From: Arenivirga flava
Lineage (GTDB): Bacteria; Actinomycetota; Actinomycetes; Actinomycetales; Microbacteriaceae
NCBI RefSeq assembly: GCF_030161575.1
Contig: NZ_BSUL01000001.1
Location: 2,461,809 to 2,525,808, forward strand
Direction: 5' to 3'
DNA: 64,000 nt
The notes below the pieces were generated by a model. That model was not told where the DNA came from. It made no database searches and was given only the letters and a program-made list of their open reading frames with translations. The position numbers and the translations under genes were made by a program. Of the stretch, positions 42,018-51,557 are shown in pieces; position 1 is the stretch's first letter; every line of letters begins with the position of its first letter.

Positions 42018-42661
42018 GTGCCTGCCGACCGCCTCCATCTCGTGCGCCACGGCGAGGTCCACAACCCCGACGGCGTGCTCTACGGTCGGCTCGAGGGGTT
42101 CCGCCTCTCCGAGCGCGGGCAGGCCATGGCCGCCCGCAGCGCCGAAGCGCTCCTCGGGCGCGGCGCGTCCGTCACCCGGCTCTACGCCTCGCCGCTGCAG
42201 CGCGCGCAGGAGTCCGCTGCCCCCTGGGCCGAGCGCACGGGTCTCGAGATCCGCACCGAGCCGCGCATCATCGAGCCCACCAACGTCTTCGAGGGCAAGG
42301 CCTTCGGGTTCGGCCCCGGCCTGCTGAAGCACCCCGCGCACTGGCGGCACGTGCTCAACCCGTGGAAGCCGAGCTGGGGCGAGGCCTACGCCGACATCGC
42401 GCAGCGGATGCTCGCCGCGATGGCCGACGCGTGGGACGAGGCCGACGGCGGCGACGTCGTGATGGTCAGCCACCAGCAGCCGATCTGGATGGCGCACCGC
42501 TTCATCGCGGGCGAGCGGTTCATCCACGATCCGCGCAAGCGCCGCTGCGCGCTCAGCAGCATCACCTCGTTCGAGCGACCGGGGGCCGCTTCGCTGAGAT
42601 CCGCTACCAGGATCCGAATGCAGACTCGGGCGACACCCCCATCGACCGAGGAGCAGTGTGA
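42018..42661 (+). CDS. Histidine phosphatase family protein (frameshifted)
   Basis: Phosphoglycerate-mutase-like phosphatase, about 214 residues when corrected. LHLVRHGEVHNP holds the catalytic His of the RHG motif, LYASPLQRAQESA the conserved Arg, and MVSHQQPIWM the second His. The frame breaks at the five-G run 42581-42585; restoring one G gives an end (RFAEIRYQDPNADSG...) that stops at 42661, overlapping the GTG of the next gene by 4 bp exactly as expected in an operon. It is the usual first gene of the actinobacterial ccs cluster. Confidence 0.85.
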
Positions 42662-43254
42662 ACGCACGCGCCCGTCTCGTCGCCGTGCTCGCGGCCGTCG
42701 CCCTCCTGGCGACCGGCTGCACGAGCGCCAACGACGAGCTCGCCGACCAGTACCGGTCCGGCGAGAACCTGAACTACATCTCCGGCGACGGCACCGTCAC
42801 CGAGTTCGACGCCGAGGAGCGGCAGGAGCCCGTCACGTTCGAGGGCGTCGTCGAGGACGGCTCGGAGGTCTCGAGCGAGGACTACGCCGGCGAGGTGCTC
42901 GTCGTCAACTTCTGGTACGCCGAGTGCCCGCCCTGCCGCGCCGAGGCGGAGCTGCTCGAGCAGACCCACCAGGCCTACCGCGAGCAGGGCGTCGAGTTCC
43001 TCGGCGTCAACGTGCGCAACCAGGCCGACACGGCGCTCGCGTTCTCGCGCACCTTCGGCATCACCTACCCGTCGATCATGGATGCGGACACCGGATCCGC
43101 GCAGCTGGCCTTCGCGGGCACGGTCGCGCCGAACGCGGTGCCGACCACGCTCATCCTCGACCGCAAGGGGCGCGTCGCGGCCCGCATCCTCGGTCAGGTG
43201 ACCGACGAGAGCACCTTCAACACCCTCATCCGCGACACCATCGCCGAGGACTGA
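42658..43254 (+). CDS. Thioredoxin-like thiol-disulfide lipoprotein (ResA/CcsX-like)
   Basis: Membrane-anchored extracytoplasmic thioredoxin, 198 residues. The signal sequence ends in a lipobox (LLATGCTSAN, Cys near residue 21). NFWYAECPPCRAEAELLEQT contains the redox motif CPPC, and TVAPNAVPTTLILDRKGRV the cis-proline region. It is expected to keep apocytochrome c cysteines reduced, fed by CcdA. Start GTG 42658 overlaps the previous gene. Confidence 0.9.
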   Translation: MNARARLVAVLAAVALLATGCTSANDELADQYRSGENLNYISGDGTVTEFDAEERQEPVTFEGVVEDGSEVSSEDYAGEVLVVNFWYAECPPCRAEAELLEQTHQAYREQGVEFLGVNVRNQADTALAFSRTFGITYPSIMDADTGSAQLAFAGTVAPNAVPTTLILDRKGRVAARILGQVTDESTFNTLIRDTIAED

Positions 43255-43256
43255 CC

Positions 43257-43997
43257 ATGGGCGGCAACCCCTTCGCCGAGACGATGCTGCAGGGCTCGCT
43301 GCTCGTCGGCGTGCCGATCGCGCTGCTCGCGGGCCTCGCCGCCTTCCTCTCGCCCTGCGTGCTGCCGCTCGTGCCCGGCTACCTCGGCTTCGTCGGCGGG
43401 CTGAGCTCCGGCCGGAAGGACCGGCGCCGGCTGCTGCTCGGCGTCGCCCTCTTCGTGCTCGGCTTCTCGGTCGTCTTCGTCGCGATGAACACGGCCTCCG
43501 GCGCGGTCGGCTTCTGGCTGGGGCGCTGGGAGGAGGTGATCACGCGCGTGATGGGCGTGATCGTCATCCTCATGGGCTTCGTGTTCCTCGGCTTCTTCGG
43601 CCTGCTGCAGCGCACCGTCAAGCCGAACCTCTCGCCGCGCGCCGGGCTCATCGGCGCGCCGCTGCTCGGTTTCGTCTTCGGCATCGGCTGGGCGCCCTGC
43701 ATGGGCCCGGTCCTCGCCACCATCGTGCTCATCAGCCTCGACGGCGGATCGCCCGCCGCGGGAGCCCTGCTCGGTCTCGCGTACTCGCTGGGGCTCGGCA
43801 TCCCGTTCCTGCTCGTCGCGCTCGGCTTCGGCTGGGTCTCGAGCTCCGTCGCGTTCGTCAAGCGGCACATCCGCATCGTCAACATCATCGGAGGCGCGCT
43901 GCTCGTGGTCATCGGTCTGCTCATGGTCTCGGGGGTCTGGTCCGCGATCATGCGGAGCCTGCAGGGGGTGATGGCGAGCTATGGCACGATCCTCTGA
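43257..43997 (+). CDS. ccdA: Cytochrome c biogenesis protein CcdA
   Basis: Six-helix membrane electron carrier of 246 residues that passes reducing power from cytosolic thioredoxin to the outside. LAAFLSPCVLPLVPGYLGFV near residue 35 and GIGWAPCMGPVLATIVL near residue 140 carry the two redox cysteines. ATG 43257; the end overlaps resB by 17 bp. Second gene of the cytochrome c maturation operon proper. Confidence 0.93.
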   Translation: MGGNPFAETMLQGSLLVGVPIALLAGLAAFLSPCVLPLVPGYLGFVGGLSSGRKDRRRLLLGVALFVLGFSVVFVAMNTASGAVGFWLGRWEEVITRVMGVIVILMGFVFLGFFGLLQRTVKPNLSPRAGLIGAPLLGFVFGIGWAPCMGPVLATIVLISLDGGSPAAGALLGLAYSLGLGIPFLLVALGFGWVSSSVAFVKRHIRIVNIIGGALLVVIGLLMVSGVWSAIMRSLQGVMASYGTIL

Positions 43998-45597
43998 CGG
44001 TTCCAAGGCCACCGAGGGCGTGCTGCGGCCCTCGGACCACATCGACTCGACGCCGGCCGACGGCGGCGGGCTCAACGAGCCCAAGCTCGGCGTGCTCGGC
44101 TACCTGCGCTTCTTCTGGCGGCAGCTCACGAGCATGCGCACCGCGCTCGTGCTGCTGCTGCTGCTCGCGGTCGCGGCCGTGCCGGGCTCGCTCGTGCCCC
44201 AGCGCAGCGCCGACCCGAACGGCGTCGCGCAGTACTTCGTCACGAACCCCGACCTGGCGCCGATCCTCGACTCCATCCAGATGTTCGACGTCTACACGTC
44301 GGCGTGGTTCTCGGCCATCTACCTGCTGCTGTTCGTCTCGCTCGTGGGCTGCATCATCCCGCGCATCCGCCACCACTGGCAGGCGATGCGCGCGCGGCCG
44401 CCGCGCACGCCGAAGCGCCTGTCGCGCCTCGAGGGCTTCGTGCGCGACGAGCGCGCGGAGGGCACGGTGGCGGATGCGGTCGACGCCGCCGAGAGGACGC
44501 TCAAGCGGGCGGGCTACCGCACCGAGCGCTACGGCGACTCGGTCAGCGCCGAGCGCGGCTACCTGCGCGAGACCGGCAACCTGGTGTTCCACTCCGCCCT
44601 CGTCGGCGTGCTCGTGACGGTCGGCGTCGGCGGCGGCTTCGGCTACCAGGGCCAGAAGATCATCGTCGAGGGCCAGACCTTCGTGAACACCCTGCTGGCC
44701 TACGACTCGTTCAGCCCGGGGCGCTTCTTCGACCAGGACGCCCTCGACCCGTACTCGATCACCCTCGACCAGCTCGACGTCGTCTACGAGGAGGAGAACC
44801 TCGACGCGCTCGGGCAGCCCACCGACTTCACCGCGCACGTCGACCTGCTCGACCAGGACGGCACGACCAGCGACGGCGAGATCAAGGTCAACCACCCGCT
44901 GCGGGTGCACGGCAACGACGTGTTTCTGCTCGGCAACGGCTACGCGCCGGTCATCACGGTGCGCGACGGCGAGGGCAACATCGCCTTCAGCGAGGCCGTG
45001 CCCTTCCTGCCGCAGGACGCCAACCTCACCTCGCTCGGCGTCGTCAAGGTGCCGGATGCGCTGCCGGAGCAGCTGGGGCTCGTGGGCTTCGCGTACCCGA
45101 CCCAGGGCTACCTCGACTCCGGAGCGATGACCTCCGTCTACCCGGACGACATCCGTCCCGTGGTGAGCTTCAACGTCTTCACGGGCGATCTCGGCGTGGA
45201 CGACGGCATCCCACGCTCGGTCTACGAGCTCGACACCCGCGACATGACCCAGGTCGCGGGCCGTGGTACCGACGTCGACGCGATCATCCTCGAGCCCGGG
45301 CAGACGCAGGATCTGCCAAACGGTTTGGGCAGCGTGACCTTCGAGTCGATGCCGCGCTTCGTCTCGGTCGACGTGCACCACGACCCGAGCCAGCTGTGGG
45401 TGCTCGTGTTCGCCGTGCTCGTGCTGCTCGGCCTGCTGAGCTCGCTCTTCATCCCGCGCCGTCGCGTCTGGATCCGCGTGACCGCGGGTGCCGACGGCGG
45501 CATCGTCTCCGAGTACGCCGGGCTCGCCCGCGGGGAGGACCCCGGCCTGAGCGCCGCCGTCTCGGCCCTCGCGAAGCAGCACGCGGATAGGCTGTGA
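43981..45597 (+). CDS. resB: Cytochrome c biogenesis protein ResB
   Basis: System II heme-handling protein, 538 residues. LGYLRFFWRQLTSMRTALVL begins the first TM region, VPGSLVPQRSADPN and FSAIYLLLFVSLVGCIIPRI are characteristic, and a large extracytoplasmic domain (residues about 230-460) is followed by a last helix (WVLVFAVLVLLGLLSS). With CcsA/CcsB it forms the heme ligation complex outside the membrane. Confidence 0.93.
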   Translation: MARSSDGSKATEGVLRPSDHIDSTPADGGGLNEPKLGVLGYLRFFWRQLTSMRTALVLLLLLAVAAVPGSLVPQRSADPNGVAQYFVTNPDLAPILDSIQMFDVYTSAWFSAIYLLLFVSLVGCIIPRIRHHWQAMRARPPRTPKRLSRLEGFVRDERAEGTVADAVDAAERTLKRAGYRTERYGDSVSAERGYLRETGNLVFHSALVGVLVTVGVGGGFGYQGQKIIVEGQTFVNTLLAYDSFSPGRFFDQDALDPYSITLDQLDVVYEEENLDALGQPTDFTAHVDLLDQDGTTSDGEIKVNHPLRVHGNDVFLLGNGYAPVITVRDGEGNIAFSEAVPFLPQDANLTSLGVVKVPDALPEQLGLVGFAYPTQGYLDSGAMTSVYPDDIRPVVSFNVFTGDLGVDDGIPRSVYELDTRDMTQVAGRGTDVDAIILEPGQTQDLPNGLGSVTFESMPRFVSVDVHHDPSQLWVLVFAVLVLLGLLSSLFIPRRRVWIRVTAGADGGIVSEYAGLARGEDPGLSAAVSALAKQHADRL

Positions 45598-45601
45598 CAC
45601 C

Positions 45602-46591
45602 GTGACCCCATCGCTCGACACCGTCTCGGTGATCCTCGTCTACTCGGCCATCGCCGTGTACGCGCTGGCCTTCATCGCGTTCACCATGGACCTGGCGCGC
45701 CGTGCCGGCGAGGTGCGCACGGTCGCCGCAGCCTCGGTGGGCACCGCTGCCTCGAGCGGCTCGGGCGGCACCGCGCTGCTCGACCGCGAGCAGATCGAGG
45801 CGGGCGACGCCACGGCCTCGCGCGGGCGCCTCGTCTGGCTGCGCATCGGCCTCTCGCTGACGATCATCGGCTTCGTGGTGCACCTGGTCGCGACGGTGCT
45901 GCGCGGCCTCGCCGCCGAGCGCGTCCCGTGGGCCAACATGTACGAGTTCTCGCTCACGGCGACGCTCATCATCACCGCGGTGTTCCTCGGCGTGCAGCTG
46001 CGTCAGGACCTGCGCTTCCTCGGCACCTTCATCATCGGCCTCGTCACCGTGCTGCTCGGCCTCTCGACGGTCGGCTTCTACGTGAGCGTCGTGCCGCTGC
46101 CGCCATCGCTGCAGTCGATCTGGCTGATCATCCACGTCTTCGTCGCCTCGCTCGGCACGGCGTTCCTGGGCCTGGGCGCGGCGCTGTCGATCATGCAGCT
46201 GCTGCAGCACCGCCGCGAGGGTCTGCCGGTCGAGTCGCGCTTCACCCGGATGCGGGCCTTCGCCTCGCTGCCGGACGCGGAGAAGCTCGAGAACCTGGCG
46301 TACCGGCTCATCATCGTCGGCTTCGTGTTCTGGACCTTCACGCTCATCGCCGGCGCGATCTGGGCCGAGGCGGCCTGGGGCCGCTACTGGGGCTGGGACG
46401 TCAAGGAGGTCTGGACCTTCGTGATCTGGACCATCTTCGCCGGGTACATCCACGCCCGTTCCACCCGCGGCTGGCGCGGCGTGCCGAGCGCCTGGCTCGC
46501 GATCGTGGGCTTCAGCTCGGTGCTCTTCAACTACACGGTCGTGAACCTCTTCTTCAACGGCCTGCACTCCTACTCGGGGCTCACAGAGTAG
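45602..46591 (+). CDS. ccsB: Cytochrome c biogenesis protein CcsB/CcsA type
   Basis: Heme-exporting membrane protein of 329 residues with about 8 helices. The WWD-type motif WGRYWGWDVKEVWTFVIW near residue 265 and conserved histidines (VVHLVATVLRG, IIHVFVASLGTAFL) bind heme in this family. GTG 45602 starts 4 bp after resB. It completes the system II pathway here, next to the menaquinone genes. Confidence 0.93.
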   Translation: MTPSLDTVSVILVYSAIAVYALAFIAFTMDLARRAGEVRTVAAASVGTAASSGSGGTALLDREQIEAGDATASRGRLVWLRIGLSLTIIGFVVHLVATVLRGLAAERVPWANMYEFSLTATLIITAVFLGVQLRQDLRFLGTFIIGLVTVLLGLSTVGFYVSVVPLPPSLQSIWLIIHVFVASLGTAFLGLGAALSIMQLLQHRREGLPVESRFTRMRAFASLPDAEKLENLAYRLIIVGFVFWTFTLIAGAIWAEAAWGRYWGWDVKEVWTFVIWTIFAGYIHARSTRGWRGVPSAWLAIVGFSSVLFNYTVVNLFFNGLHSYSGLTE

Positions 46592-46715
46592 GTCGCGCAC
46601 GCTCCGCCGCGGGCCACGAACGGCACCTGCTTCCACCTCGGCACGAGCGTCTCCGGGCGGGAGAGTCCCGGGCGGGGCCCGAGCATCCCCGGGAGCGCGC
46701 GCCGGGTGCGCGAAC

Positions 46716-47744
46716 CTAGAGCAGCGCGCGGGCGCGGCGCAGGCGCTCGCGCCACCAGGCGTCGCGCTCGGGCGAGGCCGCGTGCGCCGCGAGCAGCGCG
46801 GGGTCCGGGGTCACACGCGCGACCGGGATCGCGCCGGCGACGGGCACGAGCGGATGCGCGGTCACATCCGCCGCCAGGAGCGCCGCCGTGCCGAGTCCAC
46901 AGGCCGCCGCCGTCTCGTGCGCGAGGCCGAGCGCCGCGGCGAGGTGCGCGCCCTGTGCAACGCCGACGGAGCTCTCCAACGCGCTCGACACCACGGCCGG
47001 CAGGCCGGCCTCGGCAACGATCGCGGCGGCCCGCCGGACGCCGCCGAGCGGCTGCGCCTTGATCACGAGCAGATCGGCCGCACCGGCACGGGCGACCGCC
47101 AGCGGGTCCTCGGCCTTGCGAACGCTCTCATCGGCCGCGATGCGCACGAGCCCGCCGAGCCGTTCGCGTACCGCTGCCAGCTCGGGCACGGTCGCGCAGG
47201 GCTGCTCCGCGTACTCGAGGCCGACCTCGGCCAGCTCGGTGAGCGCCGCCGTCGCCACGTCGACCGTCCATCCGCCGTTGGCGTCGACGCGGATGCGCCC
47301 CTCCGGGCCCAGCGCGATGCGCACCGCGCGCACTCGGGCCAGGTCGTCGGCGAGGGACTGGCCGCGTTCGGCCACCTTCACCTTCGCGGTGCGGCAGCCG
47401 GGGAAGCGCGCGAGCAGCTCCGGCACGTCGGCGGCGGGGATCGCGGGCACGGTGGCGTTGACGGGGACGGAAGCGGCCGCGGCTGGTGCGGGGGAGCCGT
47501 GCGCCGCATCCGCTCGTCCGTTCCCGCCCGGCGTCGCGATGCCGCCCCAGCCGAACTCGATCGCGGCGGCGAGCCAGTTCGCGGTCTCGGCGTCGCCGTA
47601 CTCGACGAAGGGCGAGAACTCCGCCCAGCCGTCCGGGCCCTCCAGCAGCAGCAGCTCGCGGGTCACGATGCCGCGGAAGCGCGTGGTGAGGGGCAGCGAG
47701 ACCACACGCGCTCGTTCGAGCAGGACGTCGGCGGAGGGCAGCAT
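46716..47744 (-). CDS. menC: o-Succinylbenzoate synthase
   Basis: Enolase-superfamily dehydratase of menaquinone synthesis, 342 residues. Lysine pair KVKVAERG, metal ligands DANGGW, EQPCATV and AADES, and the final catalytic lysine in VIKAQPLGG are all present. An insert rich in Ala/Pro near residue 75 (GSPAPAAAASVPV) is unusual. CAGACT lies 6 nt before ATG 47744. Divergent from menB. Confidence 0.92.
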   Translation of the reverse strand: MLPSADVLLERARVVSLPLTTRFRGIVTRELLLLEGPDGWAEFSPFVEYGDAETANWLAAAIEFGWGGIATPGGNGRADAAHGSPAPAAAASVPVNATVPAIPAADVPELLARFPGCRTAKVKVAERGQSLADDLARVRAVRIALGPEGRIRVDANGGWTVDVATAALTELAEVGLEYAEQPCATVPELAAVRERLGGLVRIAADESVRKAEDPLAVARAGAADLLVIKAQPLGGVRRAAAIVAEAGLPAVVSSALESSVGVAQGAHLAAALGLAHETAAACGLGTAALLAADVTAHPLVPVAGAIPVARVTPDPALLAAHAASPERDAWWRERLRRARALL

Positions 47745-47750
47745 CCCACC

Positions 47751-47756
47751 AGTCTG
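47751..47756 (-). promoter_or_regulatory. -10 box of menC (leaderless)
   Basis: CAGACT (minus strand) lies 6 nt before ATG 47744. Confidence 0.45.
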
Positions 47757-47817
47757 CCCCGCGCGTTCCGCGCACCGCCCCGGGCACCCTGCAAGCGTGG
47801 GGCGGCCGAGCCGCGCG

Positions 47818-47823
47818 TAGGCT
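47818..47823 (+). promoter_or_regulatory. -10 box of menB (leaderless)
   Basis: TAGGCT lies exactly 6 nt before ATG 47830. Confidence 0.6.
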
Positions 47824-47829
47824 GGCCGC

Positions 47830-48735
47830 ATGCCCGTCTCCGACCTCTTCGACGAGACGCAGTGGACCGAGGCGCCCGTCGCCGCGGACTTCACCGACGT
47901 CACGTACCACCTCGACACGACGGGCCGCATCGCCCGTATCGCCTTCGACCGCCCGGAGGTGCGCAACGCCTTCCGCCCGCACACGGTCGACGAGCTCTCC
48001 GCCGCGCTCGACGACGCCCGGCAGAACCCGCGGGTCGGCGTGGTGCTGCTCACCGGCAACGGGCCGAGCCCGAAGGACGGCGGATGGGCGTTCTGCTCCG
48101 GCGGCGACCAGCGCATCCGCGGGCGGGCCGGCTACCAGTACGCATCGTCCGACGAGGCGGCGGGCGTCGACCCCGGCAAGGCCAGCCGGCTGCACATCCT
48201 CGAGGTGCAGCGCCTCATCCGCTTCATGCCGAAGGTCGTCATCGCGGTCGTGCCGGGCTGGGCGGCCGGTGGCGGCCACTCGCTGCACGTCGTCTGCGAC
48301 CTGACCGTCGCCAGCCGCGAGCACGGTCTGTTCAAGCAGACGGATGCGGACGTCGGCTCCTTCGACGCCGGCTACGGCAGCGCCTACTTCGCCCGCCAGA
48401 TCGGGCAGAAGTTCTCCCGCGAGGTCTTCTTCCTCGCCGAGACCTACGACGCGCAGCGCGCCTACGAGATGGGCGCGGTCAACCGGGTCGTGCCGCACGC
48501 CGAGCTCGAGTCGACGGCGCTCGAGATGGCGCGGACCATCCTCACGAAGAGCCCCACGGCCATCCGCATGCTCAAGTTCGCGTTCAACGCCGTGGACGAC
48601 GGGCTCGTCGGCCAGCAGGTCTTCGCGGGCGAGGCCACCAGGCTCGCCTACGGCACCGACGAGGCCGTCGAGGGTCGCGACTCGTTCCTCGAGAAGCGGG
48701 AGCCCGACTGGTCGCCGTTCCCCTGGCAGTACTGA
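47830..48735 (+). CDS. menB: 1,4-dihydroxy-2-naphthoyl-CoA synthase
   Basis: Crotonase-fold ring-closing enzyme of menaquinone synthesis, 301 residues. FCSGGDQRIRGRAGYQY, GWAAGGGHSLHVVCDLTVAS (oxyanion hole) and DADVGSFDAGYGSAYFARQIG are signature MenB stretches; the C-terminus FLEKREPDWSPFPW is also typical. Its stop overlaps the ATG of menE. Confidence 0.96.
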   Translation: MPVSDLFDETQWTEAPVAADFTDVTYHLDTTGRIARIAFDRPEVRNAFRPHTVDELSAALDDARQNPRVGVVLLTGNGPSPKDGGWAFCSGGDQRIRGRAGYQYASSDEAAGVDPGKASRLHILEVQRLIRFMPKVVIAVVPGWAAGGGHSLHVVCDLTVASREHGLFKQTDADVGSFDAGYGSAYFARQIGQKFSREVFFLAETYDAQRAYEMGAVNRVVPHAELESTALEMARTILTKSPTAIRMLKFAFNAVDDGLVGQQVFAGEATRLAYGTDEAVEGRDSFLEKREPDWSPFPWQY

Positions 48736-49859
48736 TGCTGCGGGTGCTGCCGGACGATCCGGCGGTGGTGCTGCCGGCGCTGCGCGAGGCGCTCGACGCC
48801 GGGCCGGCGATCATGGTGCGCCCGGCGCGCCTGCCGGCTGATGCCGCGCCGGCACCGGCCGAGGTGCCGGAGGGCGTCGCGGTCGTCGTCGAGACCAGCG
48901 GCAGCACGGGCCGCCCGAAGCGGGTGCTGCTGACGGCGGAGGCGCTGCTCGCCTCGGCCGCCGCATCCGCTGCGGTCATCGGCGAGGGCCGCTGGCTGCT
49001 CGCCCTGCCGCTCACCTACATCGCCGGGCTGCAGGTGCTCGTGCGCTCGATCGCGGCCGGTACCGACCCCGCCGTGCTCTCGGGCGGACCTTTCGATCCG
49101 CGCGTCTTCGCCGCGTCCGCGGAGGGCGCCCGCTACGTCTCGCTCGTGCCCGTGCAGCTGGCACGCCTCGTGCAGTCGGCGCAGTCCCGCCCCGAGGTCG
49201 CGGCGGCGCTCGTGGGCTTCGACCGCATCCTCGTCGGCGGCCAGCGCAGCGACCCGCGGGTGCTCGAGCAGGCCGCGGCCCTCGGCGCCCGGGTCACCCG
49301 CACCTACGGATCGAGCGAGACCGCCGGCGGCTGCGTCTACGACGGCGAGCCGCTGCCCGGCTACCGTGCCGAGGCGGTCGCGGGCGAGCTGCAACTGACC
49401 GGGCCGAGCCTCTTCGCCGGCTACCTCGACGATCCGGACCGCACCGGGGCCGCGCTCGTCGAGCGCGACGGTGCGCGCTGGTACCGCACCGGCGACGCGG
49501 GCTCCGTCGACGACGGTCGAGTCGCAGTGGTGGGCCGGATGGACGACGTCATCATCTCCGGCGGCGTGAAGGTGGCGCTCGGCGAGGTCGAGCAGGTCGT
49601 GCGCGAGGAGTTCCCCGCGCTCGGCGACGCCGTCGTGCTGCGCATCGAGGACGCCGAGTGGGGCGAGGGCTCGCTGGTGGTGGCGGATGCGCGCTTCTGC
49701 GGGCGCCGACCCTCCCTCTTCGCGGTGCGCGAGGCCGTCACGACGCGGCTCGGCCGGGCGGCTGCGCCGCGCCGCATCCACTGGCTGGAGCAGGACCTGC
49801 CGCGCCTCGCGAGCGGCAAGCCGGACCGCGTGGCCATCCGGGCGCTGGCCGGCGGCTGA
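48735..49859 (+). CDS. menE: o-Succinylbenzoate-CoA ligase
   Basis: AMP-forming ligase, 374 residues (short actinobacterial form). The P-loop-like motif TSGSTGRPKR, TYGSSETAGGC (A5), WYRTGDAG (A7), GRMDDVIISGGVKV (A8) and the A10 lysine region LASGKPDR are all present in order. ATG 48735 overlaps the menB stop (TGATG). Confidence 0.94.
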   Translation: MLRVLPDDPAVVLPALREALDAGPAIMVRPARLPADAAPAPAEVPEGVAVVVETSGSTGRPKRVLLTAEALLASAAASAAVIGEGRWLLALPLTYIAGLQVLVRSIAAGTDPAVLSGGPFDPRVFAASAEGARYVSLVPVQLARLVQSAQSRPEVAAALVGFDRILVGGQRSDPRVLEQAAALGARVTRTYGSSETAGGCVYDGEPLPGYRAEAVAGELQLTGPSLFAGYLDDPDRTGAALVERDGARWYRTGDAGSVDDGRVAVVGRMDDVIISGGVKVALGEVEQVVREEFPALGDAVVLRIEDAEWGEGSLVVADARFCGRRPSLFAVREAVTTRLGRAAAPRRIHWLEQDLPRLASGKPDRVAIRALAGG

Positions 49860-50157
49860 CCGGGCCGCCCGGTCGCGTCCGCTCGTCCGCTCGGCTACCC
49901 GCATCCGCTCGTCTGCTCGGCTTCCCGCGTCCGCTCGGTCGCTCGCGAAGACGTCCCCCTCGGCTTCGGGGCGCCTCGGCGACGATGGGGCATGCGCCCG
50001 CGCGCCCCGATGTCGCCGAGGCGCCCCGAAGACAGCGGCCGAGGCGAGCGGCGGCATCGCGGCACCGAAGCGCCGCGGCACCGCGGCCGGAGGCATCGCC
50101 GAAGGCCCGGCGAGCCCCGCTGCGGCCCGGAGCACCGCGCGAACGCTCCTAAGATCG
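49860..50157. other. Intergenic region menE-menA with palindrome
   Basis: 298 bp without a gene: reiterated CGTCCGCTCG/CGCATCCGCTCG words up to 49945, then palindrome copy B (49964-50031), then GC-rich spacer. Confidence 0.6.
49964..50031. repeat. Dispersed palindromic element, copy B
   Basis: CTTCGGGGCGCCTCGGCGAC (49964-49983) is repeated inverted and perfectly at 50012-50031, with a 28-nt spacer that is itself partly palindromic (GATGGGGC...GCCCCGAT). It aligns with the reverse complement of copy A at 15644-15709. Confidence 0.82.
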
Positions 50158-51146
50158 ATGACCGTGGCGCAGAAGCAGACCAAGAAGCCCAAGGGCAATC
50201 CCTCGAAGAGCGGCAACCCCGCGCTGCGCGGACGCATCGAGCAGGGCGCCCCGCCACGCCGCGACGCGAACGCCCGGGACTGGATCGCCGGCGCCCGGCT
50301 GCGCACGCTGCCGCTGGCGATCGCCCCCGTCGCGCTCGGCACCTCCGCTGCCTACGTCGCCAACAGCTTCGTCTGGAGTCTCGAGAACCGCGTGATCGCC
50401 GCGCTCTGCCTGGTGCTCGCGCTCTTCCTGCAGATCGGCGTCAACTACGCCAACGACTACTCGGACGGCGTGCGCGGCACCGACCGGCACCGCGTCGGCC
50501 CCGGCCGTCTGGTCGGCTCGCAGCTCGCGAAGCCGCGCACGGTGCTCACCGTGGCGCTCGTCTTCTTCGCCCTCGCCGCGGCGGCCGGCGTCGCCATCAC
50601 CGTGCTGAGCGGGCACTGGTGGTTCCTGGCTGTCGGCGCCGCGAGCATCGTCGCGGCCTGGTTCTACACCGGCGGCAAGCGCCCCTACGGCTACATGGCG
50701 CTCGGCGAGCTCTTCGTCTTCGTGTTCTTCGGGCTCGTCGCCGTCGCGGGCACGACCTACGCGCAGGCCGACACCGTCAACTTCGAGGCCTGGGCGCTCG
50801 CGGTCGCCGCCGGCAGCTTCGCCACCGCCGTGCTGCTGGCCAACAACCTGCGCGACATCGAACAGGATCGCGAGGCCGGCAAGCGCACCCTCTCGGTGCT
50901 GATCGGCTCGGCGGCGACCCGTGCGCTGTACGGCGTGCTCATGGCCCTGCCGTACGGCGTGCTGGTCGTGCTCGGGTTCTTCTACACCGGCACCGGCTTC
51001 GTGTTCTTCACCCTGCTGCTCGCGCTGCCGGCGATCGTCATCACGGCCACGGCGCGCACGGCGAGGAGCTCGTCCTGGTGCTCAGCCTCACGAGCATCAC
51101 GGCGCTCGTCTGGGCGATCGGCACCGCGGCGGCCATCGCGCTCTGA
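50158..51146 (+). CDS. menA: 1,4-dihydroxy-2-naphthoate polyprenyltransferase (frameshifted)
   Basis: Membrane prenyltransferase attaching the isoprenoid tail, about 329 residues when corrected. The first Asp-rich motif NYANDYSDGVRGTDRHRVGP and second motif NNLRDIEQDREAGKRTL are both intact, with about nine helices. The last 30 residues (GEELVLVLSLTSITALVWAI...) lie in another frame; one G seems missing at 51060-51061. The first 25 residues are basic and unlike usual MenA, so GTG 50164 or a later start is possible. Confidence 0.9.
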
Positions 51147-51235
51147 GCGGGACGGCATCACGCGCTGAGCACGGCGGCATCGCCGCGACGAGCGGATGCG
51201 GGCGGATGCGGTCCCGGCGTCCCCCCCGGGAGGGT

Positions 51236-51496
51236 TCAGCCCTCGCGTCGCCCCAGCTGCTCGTCCTCGACCTCGTCGTCGCTGCGCTCCGGCTCGCGCC
51301 GGCGGCGCGCGGCGATGCTGGCCGCCATGTCCTCGCGCGGCTTGCGCAGCACGAGCAGGCTGATGCCGAGTCCGGCCAGCGCGGCGACCAGCGCCGAGAT
51401 CCAGACGTCGAGCCCTGCGACGAGGAGCACCGCCAGGATGACGCCGAAGATGATCACGCGCGCAGCGCTGTAGAGGATCCAGGACCGGGCGTTCAC
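51236..51496 (-). CDS. DUF4229 membrane protein
   Basis: 86-residue protein with two transmembrane helices (SAARVIIFGVILAVLLVAGL and WISALVAALAGLGISLLVLR) and an acidic C-terminal tail, fitting DUF4229, which is found beside menaquinone genes in actinobacteria. Function unknown. TACACT lies 6 nt before GTG 51496 (leaderless). Confidence 0.82.
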   Translation of the reverse strand: MNARSWILYSAARVIIFGVILAVLLVAGLDVWISALVAALAGLGISLLVLRKPREDMAASIAARRRREPERSDDEVEDEQLGRREG

Positions 51497-51502
51497 CCGC
51501 CC

Positions 51503-51508
51503 AGTGTA
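51503..51508 (-). promoter_or_regulatory. -10 box of the DUF4229 gene (leaderless)
   Basis: TACACT (minus strand) lies 6 nt before GTG 51496. Confidence 0.5.
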
Positions 51509-51545
51509 CGGCCGCCTCCCGGGCCATTCGCACAGGCCCGAGCGC

Positions 51546-51551
51546 TAGAAT
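51546..51551 (+). promoter_or_regulatory. -10 box of the PLDc_N-menD operon (leaderless)
   Basis: TAGAAT, one of the best -10 matches in the window, lies 6 nt before ATG 51558. Confidence 0.6.
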
Positions 51552-51557
51552 CCGGGG